Position numbers and translations under genes: made by a program | Source: Roseiarcus sp036488815 | GTDB lineage: Bacteria > Pseudomonadota > Alphaproteobacteria > Rhizobiales > Beijerinckiaceae | NCBI GenBank assembly: GCA_036488815.1 | Contig: DASXGX010000017.1 | Coordinates: forward strand, 1 to 64,000 | Reading direction: 5' to 3' | DNA: 64,000 bases | Notes under the pieces: model-generated | Seen by the model: only the letters and a program-made list of their open reading frames with translations | The model's database searches: none | What the model was told of the DNA's origin: nothing | Shown here: in pieces, positions 40,857 to 49,592 of the stretch | Layout: the number at the start of each line of letters is the position of its first letter | Position numbering within the stretch: position 1 is the first letter of the stretch

Positions 40857-41063
40857 ATGACCCCAGCGCGTTGGCTGGCCCTCTTGCCCTTCCTTGGCAT
40901 CCTCGTGGGCACGGCGTTCGTCAATCAAGTCGAACCGCTCGTGTTCGGCCTCCCCTTCGTTCTGGCCTGGATTGTCGGCTGGGTGATCGCCGGAGCGGCG
41001 ATCATGGCGATCGTCTACGCGCTCGACCCCGCGAACGCCGGGCGTGAGGACAGCGCCCGATGA
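40857..41063 (+). CDS. DUF3311 small membrane protein
   Basis: Protein of 68 residues with two transmembrane helices, WLALLPFLGILVGTAFVNQV and FVLAWIVGWVIAGAAIMAIV. DUF3311 proteins are encoded just before SSS-family transporters, like YhdT-PanF. The start MTPARW at 40857 follows GGAGAA. It overlaps the transporter gene by four bases, implying a subunit or assembly role. Confidence 0.88.
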   Translation: MTPARWLALLPFLGILVGTAFVNQVEPLVFGLPFVLAWIVGWVIAGAAIMAIVYALDPANAGREDSAR

Positions 41064-42526
41064 ACATCGCCCTCGCCATCATAGCCCTCAGCGCGATTGT
41101 CGCGCTCGCGCTCGGCATCGGGGCGCGGCGCGGCCTGCGCATGACGCTCGAGCAATGGACCGTCGCCGGTCGCGCGTTCGGAACCCCGTTGGTCTTCCTG
41201 TTGAGCGCGGGCGAGATTTACACCACCTTTACGTTCCTTGGCGGGAGCGGCTATGCCTACGGCAAAGGCGCGCCGGCCTATTACATCCTCGCCTACGGTA
41301 CGCTGGCCTACATTCTCTCCTACTGGCTGCTGCCGCCGATCTGGCGATACGCGCGCCAGGAGCGCTTGGTCTCGCAGTCGCATTTCTTCACCCATAAATA
41401 CGATAGTCCCTGGCTCGGGATTCTCGTCGCGGTGGTGGGCGTGGTTGCGCTGGTTCCCTACCTCGTGCTGCAGTTCAAGGGCCTCGGCATCATCGTCGCC
41501 GTCGCCTCCTATGGCGCGATTTCGCCGACGGTGGCGATTTGGATCGGCGCTGTGACGGTGACGGTTTACGTCATGGTCTCGGGTATGCAGGGCGCGGCCT
41601 GGAACGCGGTGGTGAAGGACGTTCTCATACTCGCGATCGTCGTGTTCCTCGGCATCTACCTGCCGGTGCACTATTACGGCGGCTACGGCGAGATGTTCCA
41701 CGCGATCGACGCCGCCAAGCCCGGCTTCCTGACGTTCAAGCCGTCGGGCCAAAGCATCCTGTGGTTCCAATCGACGGTGGCGCTGACGGCGCTCGGCTTC
41801 TACATGTGGCCGCACGCGTTCGCCGCGTTGTTCACGGCCCGGCACGAGAGCTCCTTCCGCCGCAACGCAATCGTGCTGCCGCTCTATCAGCTCATCCTGC
41901 TGTTCGTGTTCTTTTGCGGCTTCGCCGCCATCCTGCAGGTTCCCGGCCTTGCCGGTCCCGACATCGACTTGTCGCTGTTCAAGCTGGCGATCCGGACGTT
42001 CGACCCCTGGTTTGTCGGCGTCATCGGCGCGGCGGGCGTGCTGACGGCCCTCGTGCCGGGCTCGTTGATCCTCCTCTCGGCGGCGACTTTGATCGCCAAT
42101 GACCTCGTTCGTCCGCTGAGCCCGGGCCTCTCCGAGGACGCCGTCGCGCTGATCGCGCGTAGCCTCGTTCCGGCGTTGGCGCTGGTCGCCGTATTTTTCA
42201 CCTTGCAGGGCGGGCAGACGATCGTCGCCCTGCTCCTGATGGGCTACGCCTTCGTCACCCAGTTGTTTCCCGCGGTCGTTTGCAGCCTGATGGCGCGCAA
42301 CCCGATGACCAAGCAGGGCGCGGCGGCGGGGATCGTCGCGGGGGCCGCCGTCGTCGCCTACGTCACGCTCAAGGGCAGCAGCTTCACCGATCTCGTCCCG
42401 TTCCTCCCGGCCCAGGCCAATGACATCAACATCGGCTTCGCGGCGCTGATCGTGAATGTCGTCGCGGCGGCGGCCGTCAGCCTCGTGACGCGGCCGGCGG
42501 CGGCGGTCGTTTCGCGCTCGGCCTGA
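41060..42526 (+). CDS. Sodium:solute symporter, MctP-like
   Basis: SSS-family transporter, 488 residues, about 13 transmembrane helices. WTVAGRAFGTPLVFLLSAGEIYTTFTFLGG at the N-terminus and the SLILLSAATLIANDLVRP segment match the monocarboxylate permease MctP group (pyruvate, lactate, alanine in Rhizobium). Coupled to the DUF3311 gene. MctP identity is likely but substrate is inferred. Confidence 0.88.
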   Translation: MNIALAIIALSAIVALALGIGARRGLRMTLEQWTVAGRAFGTPLVFLLSAGEIYTTFTFLGGSGYAYGKGAPAYYILAYGTLAYILSYWLLPPIWRYARQERLVSQSHFFTHKYDSPWLGILVAVVGVVALVPYLVLQFKGLGIIVAVASYGAISPTVAIWIGAVTVTVYVMVSGMQGAAWNAVVKDVLILAIVVFLGIYLPVHYYGGYGEMFHAIDAAKPGFLTFKPSGQSILWFQSTVALTALGFYMWPHAFAALFTARHESSFRRNAIVLPLYQLILLFVFFCGFAAILQVPGLAGPDIDLSLFKLAIRTFDPWFVGVIGAAGVLTALVPGSLILLSAATLIANDLVRPLSPGLSEDAVALIARSLVPALALVAVFFTLQGGQTIVALLLMGYAFVTQLFPAVVCSLMARNPMTKQGAAAGIVAGAAVVAYVTLKGSSFTDLVPFLPAQANDINIGFAALIVNVVAAAAVSLVTRPAAAVVSRSA

Positions 42527-42538
42527 GCGAGACGAGCT

Positions 42539-42898
42539 CTAATCGAAAATTTCGTATTCGTGCTCGGCATCACCCCCCGCCGGGCTGGCTGCGGGTTCGC
42601 CAAGGCTGAGCGTTGCGGCGAGATCGTGCAGCGAGACGGCAAGGCTCGCGCGCTTGGGATCGACGGCCCATTCGGCTGCGCAATCCCTAGACAAACTCTC
42701 GAGGAATGCGGCGATCGCCGCGACTTCCTGCGTCGCACGGTCGAGACCCTGCAATTGACGGAATGGAGCCGAGCGCGGCGAAGCCACGTCGAACGCCAGC
42801 TCGCCGACGGCGTCTTGCACTGTCTCCAAGCGTCCTGCGACCTTGCGTAGCTCTTCGGTCACCTGGAGGAGAATTGTTTCGATGGGGGACAAGGGCAA
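42539..42898 (-). CDS. Unknown protein closing the chemotaxis operon
   Basis: Protein of 119 residues of no family I recognise. It is mostly helical: ETILLQVTEELRKVAGRLETV and LDRATQEVAAIAAFLESLS are amphipathic, followed by an acidic tail ending EHEYEIFD. The start is TTG at 42898 or possibly a later codon; the ribosome site is poor. It lies 41 bases after cheD, so belongs to the che operon. The helical pattern and position allow a role as CheY phosphatase or array scaffold, but no CheZ active-site motif is clear. Confidence 0.6.
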   Translation of the reverse strand: MPLSPIETILLQVTEELRKVAGRLETVQDAVGELAFDVASPRSAPFRQLQGLDRATQEVAAIAAFLESLSRDCAAEWAVDPKRASLAVSLHDLAATLSLGEPAASPAGGDAEHEYEIFD

Positions 42899-42939
42899 CT
42901 CCGACTTGGCGCGCGCGACCTCGAGTCCCGCCGCTCGCG

Positions 42940-43485
42940 TTAGAACAATTCGACTTCCCCGCCGCGCGGCGGCGCCAGCGGCTTGACGACCTCGATCTCC
43001 TCGACTCCGCCGCCCGTCGCGACATAGCTCTGCCGCGCGCGACCCGAGACGGGCCAGTATTGCAAGCGACGTCCGCGCTCGCCGCCCAAATCCTTGCCGA
43101 CCACCGAGATGCCCTCGTGCCGAAGGTAGCGCTCGGCGAACTCGGCGTTCTTGCGCCCGATGTCCGAAAGGCCCCGCATCATCCTGGCGCCGCCGAACAG
43201 CTTCGCCTCCAGCCGTTCGCGTTGAGCGCCCTGCTGCATCAGCCCATTGATGAGCAGCTCCATCAGATAGTCGCCGTAGCGTTCGGCGTCCTGTCCATGG
43301 GTGCGCGCCTCCTCGCCGGGCAGAAGAAAATGGTTCATTCCGCCGACCCCGGCCACCGGATCGCGAATGCAGGCGGCGACGCAGGAGCCAAGCAGCGTCG
43401 TCACCACGACGTTCGGATCGGCGCTTACCCGGTACTCGCCTTGAACGATGTGCAACTTCCGCTCAAGGCCTGCTCTCAAAGTCAT
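42940..43485 (-). CDS. cheD: Chemoreceptor glutamine deamidase CheD
   Basis: Deamidates receptor glutamines, 181 residues. Catalytic Cys in TTLLGSCVAACIRDP and His in GGMNHFLLPG are present. The ATG at 43485 overlaps the cheY stop (ATGA). Confidence 0.95.
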   Translation of the reverse strand: MTLRAGLERKLHIVQGEYRVSADPNVVVTTLLGSCVAACIRDPVAGVGGMNHFLLPGEEARTHGQDAERYGDYLMELLINGLMQQGAQRERLEAKLFGGARMMRGLSDIGRKNAEFAERYLRHEGISVVGKDLGGERGRRLQYWPVSGRARQSYVATGGGVEEIEVVKPLAPPRGGEVELF

Positions 43486-43871
43486 GCCAGCTTTCCTACG
43501 ACGGCCTCGATCGCTCCCTTTAGCGAGGTGACCGTGAAAGGCTTCGTCACGTAATTGTTCAAACTATACTGACGTCCGCGCTCGATCAGCGTCTTGTCGG
43601 CGCTGCCGGTGACGAGGATGAAGCCGATGCGGCTCGTCGGCTTGTGTTCGCGCAATCCCTTGAGCAGCCCGAGGCCGTCCAGTCCCGGCATGTTCATGTC
43701 GGAAATGACGAGGTGCACCGGTTGGGTCTTCAGCGCGCTGAGCGCCGCCACGCCGTCCTTGGCGATGGCGACCCCGCGCACGCCCATCTGATCCAGCGCG
43801 TCGACGATGAGGGCGCGGCTGACCGACGTGTCGTCGACCACCATGACCCTAAGCTTTTCCGCGAGCGACAT
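43482..43871 (-). CDS. cheY: Response regulator CheY (second copy)
   Basis: Single receiver domain, 129 residues. Phosphoacceptor Asp58 in HLVISDMNMPGLDG, acidic pair VVDD at 11-14, and conserved Lys in VTKPF. It lies three bases after cheB and overlaps cheD. It differs from the first CheY of this operon; one may drive the motor and the other act as phosphate sink. Confidence 0.92.
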   Translation of the reverse strand: MSLAEKLRVMVVDDTSVSRALIVDALDQMGVRGVAIAKDGVAALSALKTQPVHLVISDMNMPGLDGLGLLKGLREHKPTSRIGFILVTGSADKTLIERGRQYSLNNYVTKPFTVTSLKGAIEAVVGKLA

Positions 43872-43874
43872 TGG

Positions 43875-44912
43875 CTAGCTCTTTCCGTTTTGCGCCGACG
43901 TGAGGGTCAGGATTTCCGGCCCGATATCGCCCAACGACATTTGTTTCTCGACCGCCCCGCTGTCGAAGGCGACCTTAGGCATTCCGTAGACGACGCTTGT
44001 CGCCTCGTTCTGGCCGAGCGTGCGCGCGCCCGCCTTGCGCATTGCGAGCAGCCCCGCGGCGCCGTCCCTTCCCATGCCCGTCAAGATCACGCCGACCGCG
44101 CGGTGACCGCACGACTGCGCAACGGAATTGAACAGCACGTCGACCGAGGGCCGGTGGCCGTTGACGAGCGCCTCGGTATTGAGCCGGCACCGCCAGGCGC
44201 CGGGGTGGGTCACCTCCAGATGTGTCGCGCTGCCCGGCGCGAGATAGACGCGGCCCGCCTCCAGCGGCGCGCCGTCCTCCGCTTCGCTCACCGTGGCGGC
44301 GGCCAGTCCGTCGAGGCGACGTGCGAACGACTTGGTGAACGGCGTCGGCATGTGGAGCGTGATGACGGTCGGCGGGCAGTTTGCGGGATAGCCGGTGAGG
44401 ACCGCGATCAACGCCTCGACGCCGCCCGTGGAGGCGCCGATCGCGACGAGCTTGCCATCCGACCGATAGGCCGGCGCGTGCGACGCGGGCCGCTGGGCGC
44501 GATCGTCAATCCGTCGGCGGATCTGGGCGCTCGCCGCCGCCTTGACGCGCGCGGGAAGGTCGTCGAACGAGTTCGGCCCCTCGATCGAAGGCTTGCCGAT
44601 GCAATCGACGGCGCCGAGCTCCATGGCGCGGATCGTCGCTCCGGCGCCTTTCGCGGTGAGGCTCGACACCATTACGACGGGGAAGGGACGCAGCCGCATC
44701 ACCTTCTCGAGAAACTCGAGCCCGTCCATTTTCGGCATTTCGACGTCGAGCGTCATGACGTCGGGGTCGAGCGCCTTGATCGCTTCGCGCGCCTGCAACG
44801 GATCGGCGGCCTGCCCGACCACGGTGATGCCAGGATCGCGCGACAGAGCGGCGCAGATGAGCCCCCTCATCGTCGCGGAGTCGTCGACGACCAGAACGCG
44901 AACCGGCTTCAT
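43875..44912 (-). CDS. cheB: Protein-glutamate methylesterase CheB
   Basis: Receiver plus methylesterase, 345 residues. Asp56 in MTLDVEMPKMDG; catalytic Ser in AIGASTGGVEAL, His in TLHMPTPFTKSF and Asp in GMGRDGAAGL. The start MKPVRVLVVDD at 44912 overlaps the cheR stop. Confidence 0.96.
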   Translation of the reverse strand: MKPVRVLVVDDSATMRGLICAALSRDPGITVVGQAADPLQAREAIKALDPDVMTLDVEMPKMDGLEFLEKVMRLRPFPVVMVSSLTAKGAGATIRAMELGAVDCIGKPSIEGPNSFDDLPARVKAAASAQIRRRIDDRAQRPASHAPAYRSDGKLVAIGASTGGVEALIAVLTGYPANCPPTVITLHMPTPFTKSFARRLDGLAAATVSEAEDGAPLEAGRVYLAPGSATHLEVTHPGAWRCRLNTEALVNGHRPSVDVLFNSVAQSCGHRAVGVILTGMGRDGAAGLLAMRKAGARTLGQNEATSVVYGMPKVAFDSGAVEKQMSLGDIGPEILTLTSAQNGKS

Positions 44913-45799
44913 GGGCGGCTCCCGCTCTTGAGACGATAGGCGGTCACGCCTTCGGAAGCGAAGCGCGCCGAAGCGGCCCCGGTCACGCGCTCGGAGTGGC
45001 CGATGTAGAGCCAGCCGTTCGGGTCCAATTTGTCGGCGAAGCGGCTCCATACCGCCTGCTGCGTCGGCTCGTCGAAATAGATGGCGACGTTTCGGCAGAA
45101 GATCGCTCCGAACTTACCGGGCATGGGCCAGTCCGCGTTGAGATTGAGCGTGCGGAAGGCGATCAGGCGGCGCATGTCCTCGACCGCCTGCCACGAGCGG
45201 CCGTCCGCCGGCGTGAAGTAGCGCTTGCGCAGCTCCGGGGAGACTTCGGCCAGCGCGGATTCCACGTAGACGCCGCGTTGCGCTTCGGCGACGACGCGCG
45301 GATCGATGTCGGTCGCGAGGATCTTGACGTCGAGCGAACCGGCGTTCGGCTCCATCGAGAGAAGCGTGAGCGCGATCGAATAGGGCTCCTGCCCGGTCGA
45401 GCAGGCGGCCGACCAGAGGCGCACGCGGCCGCCGCGGCGCGCCGCGTCGAGCAGCGGCGGCAGCACATGCGTGCGCAGGTGCTCGAAATGATGCGGCTCG
45501 CGAAAAAAGCGCGTGACGTTAGTGGTCAGCGCCGAGAGCATCTCCAGCCGCTCGGCGGCGCCCTGCGGCGAAGCGATAAGGCGGCAATAGTCCTGGAAAT
45601 TATCGAGATTGAGCTTGCGCAGGCGCTTGACGAGCCTCGAATAGACGAGCGTCGCTTTCGACTCCTGCAGAAAAATCCCAGCGTCCGCATGAAGCATCGC
45701 CGCGATCTCGCGGAAGTCACGCTTGGTCATGGCGAACTCGCCGGGAATGACCGAGTCCCGCGATTGCATTTCGGCCGCGATGGCCCCTGAGCGCGTCAT
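44909..45799 (-). CDS. cheR: Chemotaxis methyltransferase CheR
   Basis: SAM-dependent receptor methyltransferase, 296 residues. RVRLWSAACSTGQEPYSIAL is the SAM site, and FCRNVAIYFDEPTQQ follows. The ATG at 45799 overlaps the cheW stop; a later ATG (MTKRDF) is also possible. Confidence 0.95.
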   Translation of the reverse strand: MTRSGAIAAEMQSRDSVIPGEFAMTKRDFREIAAMLHADAGIFLQESKATLVYSRLVKRLRKLNLDNFQDYCRLIASPQGAAERLEMLSALTTNVTRFFREPHHFEHLRTHVLPPLLDAARRGGRVRLWSAACSTGQEPYSIALTLLSMEPNAGSLDVKILATDIDPRVVAEAQRGVYVESALAEVSPELRKRYFTPADGRSWQAVEDMRRLIAFRTLNLNADWPMPGKFGAIFCRNVAIYFDEPTQQAVWSRFADKLDPNGWLYIGHSERVTGAASARFASEGVTAYRLKSGSRP

Positions 45800-46263
45800 G
45801 CCGCGTTCTCCGTCGGCGCCGGCATGAGGCTGTCGAGTTCGATCAGGCCGATCATGCGCCCGTCGATGGCCATCACGCCACGAATGAAGGATTCGACCGC
45901 GCCCTTGGCGACCTCTGGCGTCGGCTGAATGGTGTCGATCGACACCGACAAAATGTCGGAGACGGCGTCGACGAGCAGGCCGTTGATCTGGGCTCCGATC
46001 TGCACGACGATGATCACTTGGCGCGCGCCGGTTTCCGTCGGCTCGAAGCCGAGACGCTCTGACAGGTCGACGACCGGCAGCACGGAACCTCTGAGATTGA
46101 TGACTCCACGCACGTAGGACGGGGCGTGGGGCAGCGCGGTCGCGGGGGTCCAGCCGCGAATCTCGCGAACCGCCATGATGTCGATGCAGAATTCTTGCAC
46201 GCCAATGCGGAACGCGATGAATTCGCGCGCCGAACCGTTCGCTGCGTTGCTCTTCTCGGCCAT
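45796..46263 (-). CDS. cheW: Chemotaxis coupling protein CheW
   Basis: Adaptor joining receptors to CheA, 155 residues. REFIAFRIGVQEFCIDIMAV, VRGVINLRGSVLPVVDL and the IDTIQPTPE segment are CheW. It starts four bases after cheA and overlaps cheR. Confidence 0.95.
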   Translation of the reverse strand: MAEKSNAANGSAREFIAFRIGVQEFCIDIMAVREIRGWTPATALPHAPSYVRGVINLRGSVLPVVDLSERLGFEPTETGARQVIIVVQIGAQINGLLVDAVSDILSVSIDTIQPTPEVAKGAVESFIRGVMAIDGRMIGLIELDSLMPAPTENAA

Positions 46264-46267
46264 TGCG

Positions 46268-48406
46268 TCAGCTCGCCAGAAGAACTTCCGACGCCTGCGA
46301 GCCGCGGTTCGTGCGCGCGACGAAGGTGTCGATGTCGAGGATAAGCGCGACGCGGCCGTCGCCGAGGATCGTCGCGGCGGCGATGCCGGGCACCTGGCGG
46401 TAGTTCGCCTCGAGGCTCTTGATGACCACTTGCCGCTGATCGTGAATCGCATCGACGACGAGCGCGCAGCGGGTGCTCACTTCGGTCTCGACGATCAGCA
46501 CGACGCCGCCGATCGGATCGGCCGAGGTCGGGCGATAACCGAGCTCCTGGCCGACGTCGATCAGCGGCGCGAAGCCGCCGCGGTCGGAAATCACCCGCGC
46601 GTTGACGCCGAGGGTATGGATGTCGCCGGGCTTCGGCCGCAGCGTCTCGACGATCGCTGTCAGCGGCACCACCAGGGTCTGGTCGGCGACTTTGACCACC
46701 ATGCCGTCGAGCACGGCCAGCGTGAGCGGCAGGCTCATGGAGAAGGTCGAGCCCTGGCCCGGTCGCGACGAGATCGAGATGCGGCCGCCGAGCGCCTGGA
46801 TCGACCGCTTGACGACGTCCATGCCGACGCCGCGCCCCGAGATGTTGGAGATTTTCGAGGCCGTGGAGAAGCCGGGAAGGAACAGGAGATTGTCGATCTC
46901 GTTGTCGGTGAGCTGCGCGTCGGCCGGGATCAGCTCCTTCTTGATCGCGATCGCCTTGACGCGCTGGCGATCGATGCCGGCGCCGTCGTCGGAAACCTCG
47001 ATCACGATGCGGCCCGAACGATGCGCCGCCGACAGCTTGACCTCGCCCTGCCCCGGCTTGCCCACCGCTTCACGGGTTTCCGGCGCCTCGACGCCGTGAT
47101 CGACCGCATTGCGGATCATGTGGGTGAGCGGGTCGGCAAGACGCTCGATGACGGTGCGGTCGACCTCGGTCGCCTCGCCCTCGGTCCGCAGGCGCACCGA
47201 CTTGCCGGTCGCGTCGGTCAGTTCACGTACGATGCGCGACATGCGCTGAAACAATGGCTTCACCGGCTGCGCGCGGATCGCCATCACGCCTTCCTGGATC
47301 TCGCGCGTCAATTGTTCGAGGGCGCCGAGGCCCGCCGCGACGCCCGAAGAGCGCGCCAGGCCAGCCTCGGTGACGCGCTGCGACAGCATCGCCTGGTTGA
47401 TGACCAATTCGCCGACGAGATTGATGAGCCGGTCGACACGGTCGAGATCGACGCGGATCGTCGGCGACGCAGCCTCGACCTTGGGGTGGTCGGGGCGGCT
47501 CTTTTCCGTTTCCTGCGCTGCCGGCGCGGCCGACTGGGTCTCCTCCCTAGGCGCCCGCACGTCGCGCGGCTCGGCGTCGGCGCTGTCCAGTTCCGGGGCC
47601 GGCTCCGGCGGCGGCGCGTCGTCCCGCGGCGCGGCGACGATCTCCAGCTCGCAGTCGTCGATCACGAATTCGAACAGCTCCTCGATCGCCGCTGCGTCCT
47701 GAGTCGTCGCCAGTTCAGTCCGCCAGGTCAGATAGGCGCCTTCGGGATCGAGCGCGTCGAGCGTCGGCACGGCGTCGAGATCGACCGTCGTCGTCGCCTC
47801 GCCGAGGCGCGCAAGTTCGCGCATCAGGCGCACCGTCTCGTTGCCTTTGCGATACAGTCCCTGGCGCGGCGTGAAGGTGATCGTGAAACGCGTCGTTTCC
47901 GGTTCGAGCAACATCGGCTCGTCGTCGATCGACAGCAACAAGGGCTGGAAGCCGAAATCTTCGGTAACGACAGATGACGGCTCATCGTCATCCGGCGTTG
48001 CGGGCGCAGGCGCTTCTTCCAGCGCGCCAGTGAGGCCCTTCAACTCGGCGATCAGCGCTTGCGAGCGCGCTTCGTCGACCGGCTCGTCAACCCGGGCCGC
48101 CTTGACGAGATCGGCCAGTACGTCGGCGGAGCGCAGCAGCGTCTTCATCACCGCGGGCGATGGCGCAAGCTGTTCGCTGCGAATGAGATCGAGGGCGGTC
48201 TCGAACGTATGCGCGAAGCGCACCAGACGGTCGAGTTTGAAGGCGCCGGCGCCGCCCTTGATCGAGTGCACCGCGCGAAACACCGCATTGACGACTTCGG
48301 AATCGGCGTCGCCTTCGTCCATGGCGACCAACCCGAGCTCGAGTTCGCCAAGCTGATCCTCGCATTCCTGGAAAAACGTTTCCCGGATCGCCGCCATCGT
48401 ATCCAT
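46268..48406 (-). CDS. cheA: Chemotaxis histidine kinase CheA
   Basis: Protein of 712 residues. Order: HPt domain with phosphorylated His47 (AVHSIKGGAGAF), acidic linker and CheY-binding region, dimerisation domain about 325-385, ATPase with MIRNAVDHGVE and SDDGAGID and GRGVGMDVV, then C-terminal CheW-like domain. The N-terminal and linker parts are rich in Ala/Pro/Glu. The start at 48406 follows GGAATT-type sequence. It transmits receptor signals to the two CheY proteins and CheB. Confidence 0.96.
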   Translation of the reverse strand: MDTMAAIRETFFQECEDQLGELELGLVAMDEGDADSEVVNAVFRAVHSIKGGAGAFKLDRLVRFAHTFETALDLIRSEQLAPSPAVMKTLLRSADVLADLVKAARVDEPVDEARSQALIAELKGLTGALEEAPAPATPDDDEPSSVVTEDFGFQPLLLSIDDEPMLLEPETTRFTITFTPRQGLYRKGNETVRLMRELARLGEATTTVDLDAVPTLDALDPEGAYLTWRTELATTQDAAAIEELFEFVIDDCELEIVAAPRDDAPPPEPAPELDSADAEPRDVRAPREETQSAAPAAQETEKSRPDHPKVEAASPTIRVDLDRVDRLINLVGELVINQAMLSQRVTEAGLARSSGVAAGLGALEQLTREIQEGVMAIRAQPVKPLFQRMSRIVRELTDATGKSVRLRTEGEATEVDRTVIERLADPLTHMIRNAVDHGVEAPETREAVGKPGQGEVKLSAAHRSGRIVIEVSDDGAGIDRQRVKAIAIKKELIPADAQLTDNEIDNLLFLPGFSTASKISNISGRGVGMDVVKRSIQALGGRISISSRPGQGSTFSMSLPLTLAVLDGMVVKVADQTLVVPLTAIVETLRPKPGDIHTLGVNARVISDRGGFAPLIDVGQELGYRPTSADPIGGVVLIVETEVSTRCALVVDAIHDQRQVVIKSLEANYRQVPGIAAATILGDGRVALILDIDTFVARTNRGSQASEVLLAS

Positions 48407-48427
48407 TGGAGAATTCCCTCTCGCGAT

Positions 48428-48793
48428 TTACGCGGCCACGCGGCGAACGACATCGACCAGTTTGACCGAGTCGAACGGTTTGACGATCCAGCCGGTCGCG
48501 CCGGCGCGGCGCGCCTGGCTCTTCTTTTCCGCCGAACTCTCGGTGGTCAGCACGAGGATCGGCACGCCGAGAAAGCGCTGGTCCTTGCGGACGTTCTCGA
48601 TGAAGCCGAAGCCGTCGAGCTTGGGCATGTTGATGTCGGTGATGATGACGCGCGGCTGCTCCTGCTCGAGCACTTCGAGGCCGTGCATGCCATCGACCGC
48701 CTGGACGACCCGATAGCCCGCCTCGGTCAACGCGACCTTCAGCATGTCCCGCATCGTCCGGGAATCGTCGACAGTCAGAATCGTCATGCTCAT
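48428..48793 (-). CDS. cheY: Response regulator CheY (first copy)
   Basis: Single receiver domain, 121 residues. Asp53 in VIITDINMPKLDG, TVDDSRTMRDML, Thr in VLTTESS and Lys in VKPF. It overlaps the STAS gene by four bases and precedes cheA. Probably the motor-binding CheY. Confidence 0.94.
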   Translation of the reverse strand: MSMTILTVDDSRTMRDMLKVALTEAGYRVVQAVDGMHGLEVLEQEQPRVIITDINMPKLDGFGFIENVRKDQRFLGVPILVLTTESSAEKKSQARRAGATGWIVKPFDSVKLVDVVRRVAA

Positions 48794-49398
48794 TGCGCCA
48801 ATTCTCCACTAACGAGGGTCGCCGAATCGATGCCGAGATACTGAAGATCCTCGATCATCCGGGGCGCACAATTGACAAACGACAACGGGACGCCGTCGGC
48901 GCTCCATGTCTTCTTGGCCGACAGCAGCACCTGAACGCATTGAGCGCCCAGTTGGTGGACCGCCGAGCCGTCGATCGCGATCGGTTTGCCGCGCCGCTCG
49001 GCAAGGGTCTTGGCGAGCGGGGTCGCGGCGGCGAGGTCGAGAAATTCGGGAAGCCGGATGGCGTCTGCGGCGCCGCTGACGGCGGCGGTTTCGACCGCCT
49101 CGACCGGATCAGACGCCAGCTCTTGCGGCTCGACGTCGGTCGCTACCGATTCGCCGAGCGGCTCGGCTTCGAGCGCCGGCTCGGCGGGCGCGAGCGTTTC
49201 GAGCGCCGCCGCAGGCGCTTCGACGCTCGCTTGCGCTTGCCCCTGCTCCTCCGCCGCCTCGATCGGCGACAGCGCTTCGATCTGCGCCAGCGCGTCCGAG
49301 CCGGATTCGCCGCTCAAATCGACCTTCGGATAATAGTCGCCTTTGGCCGCGCCGCGCTTGCGCGCGCGCCGCTGCCACACGGTTTCCTTCCCCATCAT
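48790..49398 (-). CDS. STAS-domain protein with long Ala/Glu-rich N-terminus
   Basis: Protein of 202 residues. The C-terminal about 95 residues form an STAS-like domain (LPEFLDLAAATPLAKTLAER, IDGSAVHQLGAQCVQVLL, DDLQYLGI-like end EDLQYLGIDS). STAS proteins precede cheY in many alphaproteobacterial che operons, but are usually about 100 residues. Here a further about 105 residues are added: a basic start (VWQRRARKRGAAKGDYYP) then an Ala/Glu/Pro-rich, probably disordered stretch. The role is unknown. Confidence 0.8.
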   Translation of the reverse strand: MMGKETVWQRRARKRGAAKGDYYPKVDLSGESGSDALAQIEALSPIEAAEEQGQAQASVEAPAAALETLAPAEPALEAEPLGESVATDVEPQELASDPVEAVETAAVSGAADAIRLPEFLDLAAATPLAKTLAERRGKPIAIDGSAVHQLGAQCVQVLLSAKKTWSADGVPLSFVNCAPRMIEDLQYLGIDSATLVSGELAQ

Positions 49399-49592
49399 GC
49401 CCTCTCGCAGTTTCGGCGGAACGTGACGCGCACTGTGGCGCGAGGCCGGCCGGCCGCCGAACGAAACGGTCCGGCGGCGTAGTGAAGCGCGCTCGCCTCG
49501 CGCATGGCGGTCTCTTGCCCCGTCGCGAGAATGCGATCCTCGGACGAAACGCGTTCCGAGGGGACGGAGAGCTGGCGGGCGGCGAGCGTCAT
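49395..49592 (-). CDS. Possible small protein coupled to the che operon
   Basis: Frame of 65 residues (MTLAARQLSVPSERVSSEDR to the C-terminal RRNCERA). Its stop overlaps the STAS ATG by four bases, the same coupling used throughout this operon, and most codons end in G or C. No homology is recognised and the ribosome site is unconvincing, so it may be leader RNA only. Confidence 0.3.
   Translation of the reverse strand: MTLAARQLSVPSERVSSEDRILATGQETAMREASALHYAAGPFRSAAGRPRATVRVTFRRNCERA

Noticed and set aside
46175..47977. 600-codon plus-strand frame opposite cheA
   Set aside because: Shadow of cheA; Arg/Asp-rich with no motif.
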